Assembly: GCA_002298165.1 (NCBI GenBank)
Contig: DBMI01000070.1
Coordinates: forward strand, 1-15,790
DNA length: 15,790 nt
DNA from: Desulfarculales bacterium UBA702
GTDB taxonomy: Bacteria; Desulfobacterota; Syntrophobacteria; Syntrophobacterales; Syntrophobacteraceae
Direction of reading: 5' to 3'
Below, piece after piece: positions 14,735-15,790 of this stretch. Position 1 is the stretch's first letter; every line of letters starts with the position of its first letter. The notes beneath the pieces were generated by a model. The model made no database searches. It saw only the letters and a list, made by a program, of their open reading frames with translations, and was not told the origin of the DNA. A program made the position numbers and the translations under genes.

Positions 14735-14756
14735 GCTATGAAATTACTATCATAGC
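14735..14756. other. AT-rich hairpin after aceA
   Basis: GCTATGA (14735-14741) and TCATAGC (14750-14756) form a perfect 7-bp stem with an 8-base loop, 17 bases after the aceA stop. It is the first of two tandem hairpins between aceA and the hydratase gene. Confidence 0.4.
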
Positions 14757-14768
14757 CATACTATAAGA

Positions 14769-14793
14769 GCGGGGGAGCGTTTTTATCCCCCGC
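14769..14793 (+). terminator. Probable terminator of aceBA
   Basis: GCGGGGG (14769-14775) and CCCCCGC (14787-14793) form a perfect 7-bp, very GC-rich stem. The loop contains five T, but no T-run follows the stem, so it is not a classical intrinsic terminator. Together with the preceding hairpin it probably ends or stabilises the aceBA mRNA. Confidence 0.5.
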
Positions 14794-14876
14794 ATCCTCA
14801 CACTTCCGGCCCGGCAGCGGCCAATACTTACATATTTTGATATATACAACCGGCTCTATTTATCAGAGGAGGACTC

Positions 14877-15296
14877 ATGAGAGGCAAAACCATGGCTGAG
14901 TTGAAGGTGGGAGATACCGCCGAATTCTCGAAGACGGTTTCTGAATCGGATGTATACCTCTTTGCCGGTGTGAGCGGTGATCTAAACCCGGCTCACATTA
15001 ACGAGGCTTATGCCAGCAATACCTTTTTCAAAACCCGCATCGCACACGGCATGCTTTCCGCAGGGTTTATATCGGCTGTGCTTGGAATGAAATTGCCTGG
15101 TCCCGGGAGCATTTACATAAAACAGGAGCTCAATTTTCGCGCACCGGTCCTGATTGGCGACACCATTACCGCCCGAGCCGAGATCCTCGAACTCCTGACG
15201 GAAAAGAAGATGGCAAGAATTAAAACCACGTGCACCAACCAGGAAGGCAAAACCGTTCTGGATGGCGAGGCATTGATAATGCCGCCGCGCGGATAG
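14877..15296 (+). CDS. phaJ: MaoC/PhaJ-type (R)-specific enoyl-CoA hydratase
   Basis: Single hot-dog-fold protein expected to hydrate trans-2-enoyl-CoA to (R)-3-hydroxyacyl-CoA. In PHA producers this feeds the polymer synthase; other members act in fatty-acid or CoA metabolism. The 139 residues contain the hydratase-2 motif GVSGDLNPAHINEAYA (31-46), where Asp35 and His40 have the same spacing as the catalytic pair of PhaJ. TRIAHGMLSAGFISAVLG (53-70) and QELNFRAPVLIGDTI (83-97) complete the fold. Two starts are possible: ATG 14877 with GGAGG 4 bases away, or Met6 (14892, MAELKVGD) with GAGAGG 7 bases away; Met6 is the more usual N-terminus for the family. The gene lies 158 bases after aceA, separated by hairpins, so it is probably its own transcript. 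The symbol is by motif; the substrate is not shown. Confidence 0.85.
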   Translation: MRGKTMAELKVGDTAEFSKTVSESDVYLFAGVSGDLNPAHINEAYASNTFFKTRIAHGMLSAGFISAVLGMKLPGPGSIYIKQELNFRAPVLIGDTITARAEILELLTEKKMARIKTTCTNQEGKTVLDGEALIMPPRG

Positions 15297-15384
15297 AGTG
15301 CAGACTCAATCCGCAATCATTACATGTTTTCCCATCAGTGATTACAAATGAGGTATCATTCACGTTCAATAGGGATGAGACCTT

Positions 15385-15555
15385 ATGACAATCACCAATT
15401 TGCAAAGAGTTGTTCTCATAATTACCGCCCTTGGTTTGGCTTTCCACCTTATCAGCCTGATACAGGTTCCCCTGCCGTATTATATGATATGGCCGGTGTG
15501 GGCGGTTTTGGGATTTATTGTCTTCCTGGCTCTTTTTCCGACAAAGGAGAAATGA
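15385..15555 (+). CDS. Small two-helix membrane protein
   Basis: A 56-residue open frame with strongly hydrophobic content: predicted helix 1 at about 8-26 (VVLIITALGLAFHLISLI) and helix 2 at about 33-51 (MIWPVWAVLGFIVFLALF), with a short proline-rich turn (VPLPYY, 28-33) between and a charged tail PTKEK. It looks like a genuine membrane hairpin rather than chance, but only a weak ribosome site is seen (AGGGATGAG upstream of the ATG). It lies 88 bases after the hydratase gene on the same strand. No family recognised; many bacterial genomes carry such small inner-membrane proteins. Confidence 0.5.
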   Translation: MTITNLQRVVLIITALGLAFHLISLIQVPLPYYMIWPVWAVLGFIVFLALFPTKEK

Positions 15556-15589
15556 GCCGGCCTTAAGCGCAATCCATGTGGGGCATGCT

Positions 15590-15718
15590 TTATACCAATT
15601 TGCGTTCAGTTGATGTAGCTTAGGCCTTGTGCCCGTCCAATTTCTCCAACGCCCACAAGGGGCTATGCTACATTTCTATAGCGGTTCCTGGTACGATCTT
15701 GGACGCGAATTAGTATAA
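15590..15718. mobile_element. Foldback, MITE-like element of 129 bases
   Basis: Imperfect 20-base terminal inverted repeats begin TTATACCAATTTGCGTTCAG (15590-15609) and end TTGGACGCGAATTAGTATAA (15699-15718), matching at 16 of 20 positions when one is inverted. Inside, ATGTAGCTTAGGCCTTGTG (15613-15631) pairs with the region 15654-15673 (CACAAGGGGCTATGCTACAT), with two mismatches and a one-base bulge. A central loop of about 22 bases remains. No coding frame is present. The structure fits a non-autonomous miniature element or a large structured RNA-like repeat. A TA target duplication is possible (TATAC at one end, GTATA at the other) but not certain. Confidence 0.6.
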
Positions 15719-15790
15719 GAGGGTAGCCAGTTCGGCCTTTGGCGCATGGCCGTTAACTAAGGGCAGAATCTGGTTGTAGCACGGTCTCCC

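Noticed and set aside
1..15790. CRISPR array, tRNA, rRNA, prophage or defence system
   Set aside because: No regularly spaced repeats, cloverleaf-like sequences, integrase, phage structural or nuclease genes were found by eye on either strand.

Overview
This window looks like chromosomal DNA of a free-living, Gram-negative bacterium, most likely an anaerobic deltaproteobacterium (Desulfobacterota, Syntrophobacter/Desulfomonile-like). This is inferred from the style of the proteins, mainly a chemoreceptor with only a vestigial HAMP, several tiny cysteine-rich proteins and a phasin/PhaJ pair. No rRNA, tRNA, CRISPR array, transposase or prophage gene is visible. The metabolic theme is C2/C4 carbon flow: NADP isocitrate dehydrogenase, NADP malic enzyme fused to a phosphotransacetylase-like domain, malate synthase, isocitrate lyase, and two probable polyhydroxyalkanoate (PHA) proteins.

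Layout. 1-157: the end of a REP-like repeat and a strong hairpin terminator. 158-2699, minus strand: ridA, prmA, icd, a tight unit in which prmA and icd overlap at TGATG. 2864-4224, plus strand: an atypical SDR (NmrA-like) protein, then a secreted protein with six CX3C motifs at an 11-residue period. 4374-4493, minus: a 39-residue Cys-rich mini-protein. 4546-4989, plus: a headless alpha/beta-hydrolase. 5075-7777, minus: a secreted single-Cache protein followed by a methyl-accepting chemotaxis protein, probably one operon. 7778-8376: about 600 bases with no secure gene. 8377-8517, minus: a 46-residue mini-protein with two CxxCxGxG zinc motifs. 8518-8854: no gene, one REP-like hairpin. 8855-11464, minus: a phasin-like protein followed by maeB. 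11465-11755: divergent control region. 11756-14718, plus: aceB-aceA, the glyoxylate bypass. 14877-15296, plus: a MaoC/PhaJ-type enoyl-CoA hydratase. 15385-15555, plus: a 56-residue two-helix membrane protein. 15590-15718: a foldback, MITE-like element.

How it fits together (inference). Acetyl-CoA and 3-hydroxyacyl-CoA can be stored as PHA (phasin, PhaJ). When acetyl units are the carbon source, AceA and AceB bypass the decarboxylating steps of the TCA cycle and make malate. MaeB turns malate into pyruvate and NADPH, and Icd supplies NADPH and 2-oxoglutarate. The divergent arrangement of phasin-maeB and aceBA around one intergenic region suggests shared control. The most unusual items are the hendecad CX3C protein, the mini zinc proteins, the Cache/MCP pair and the foldback element; none amounts to a clearly new multi-gene system.
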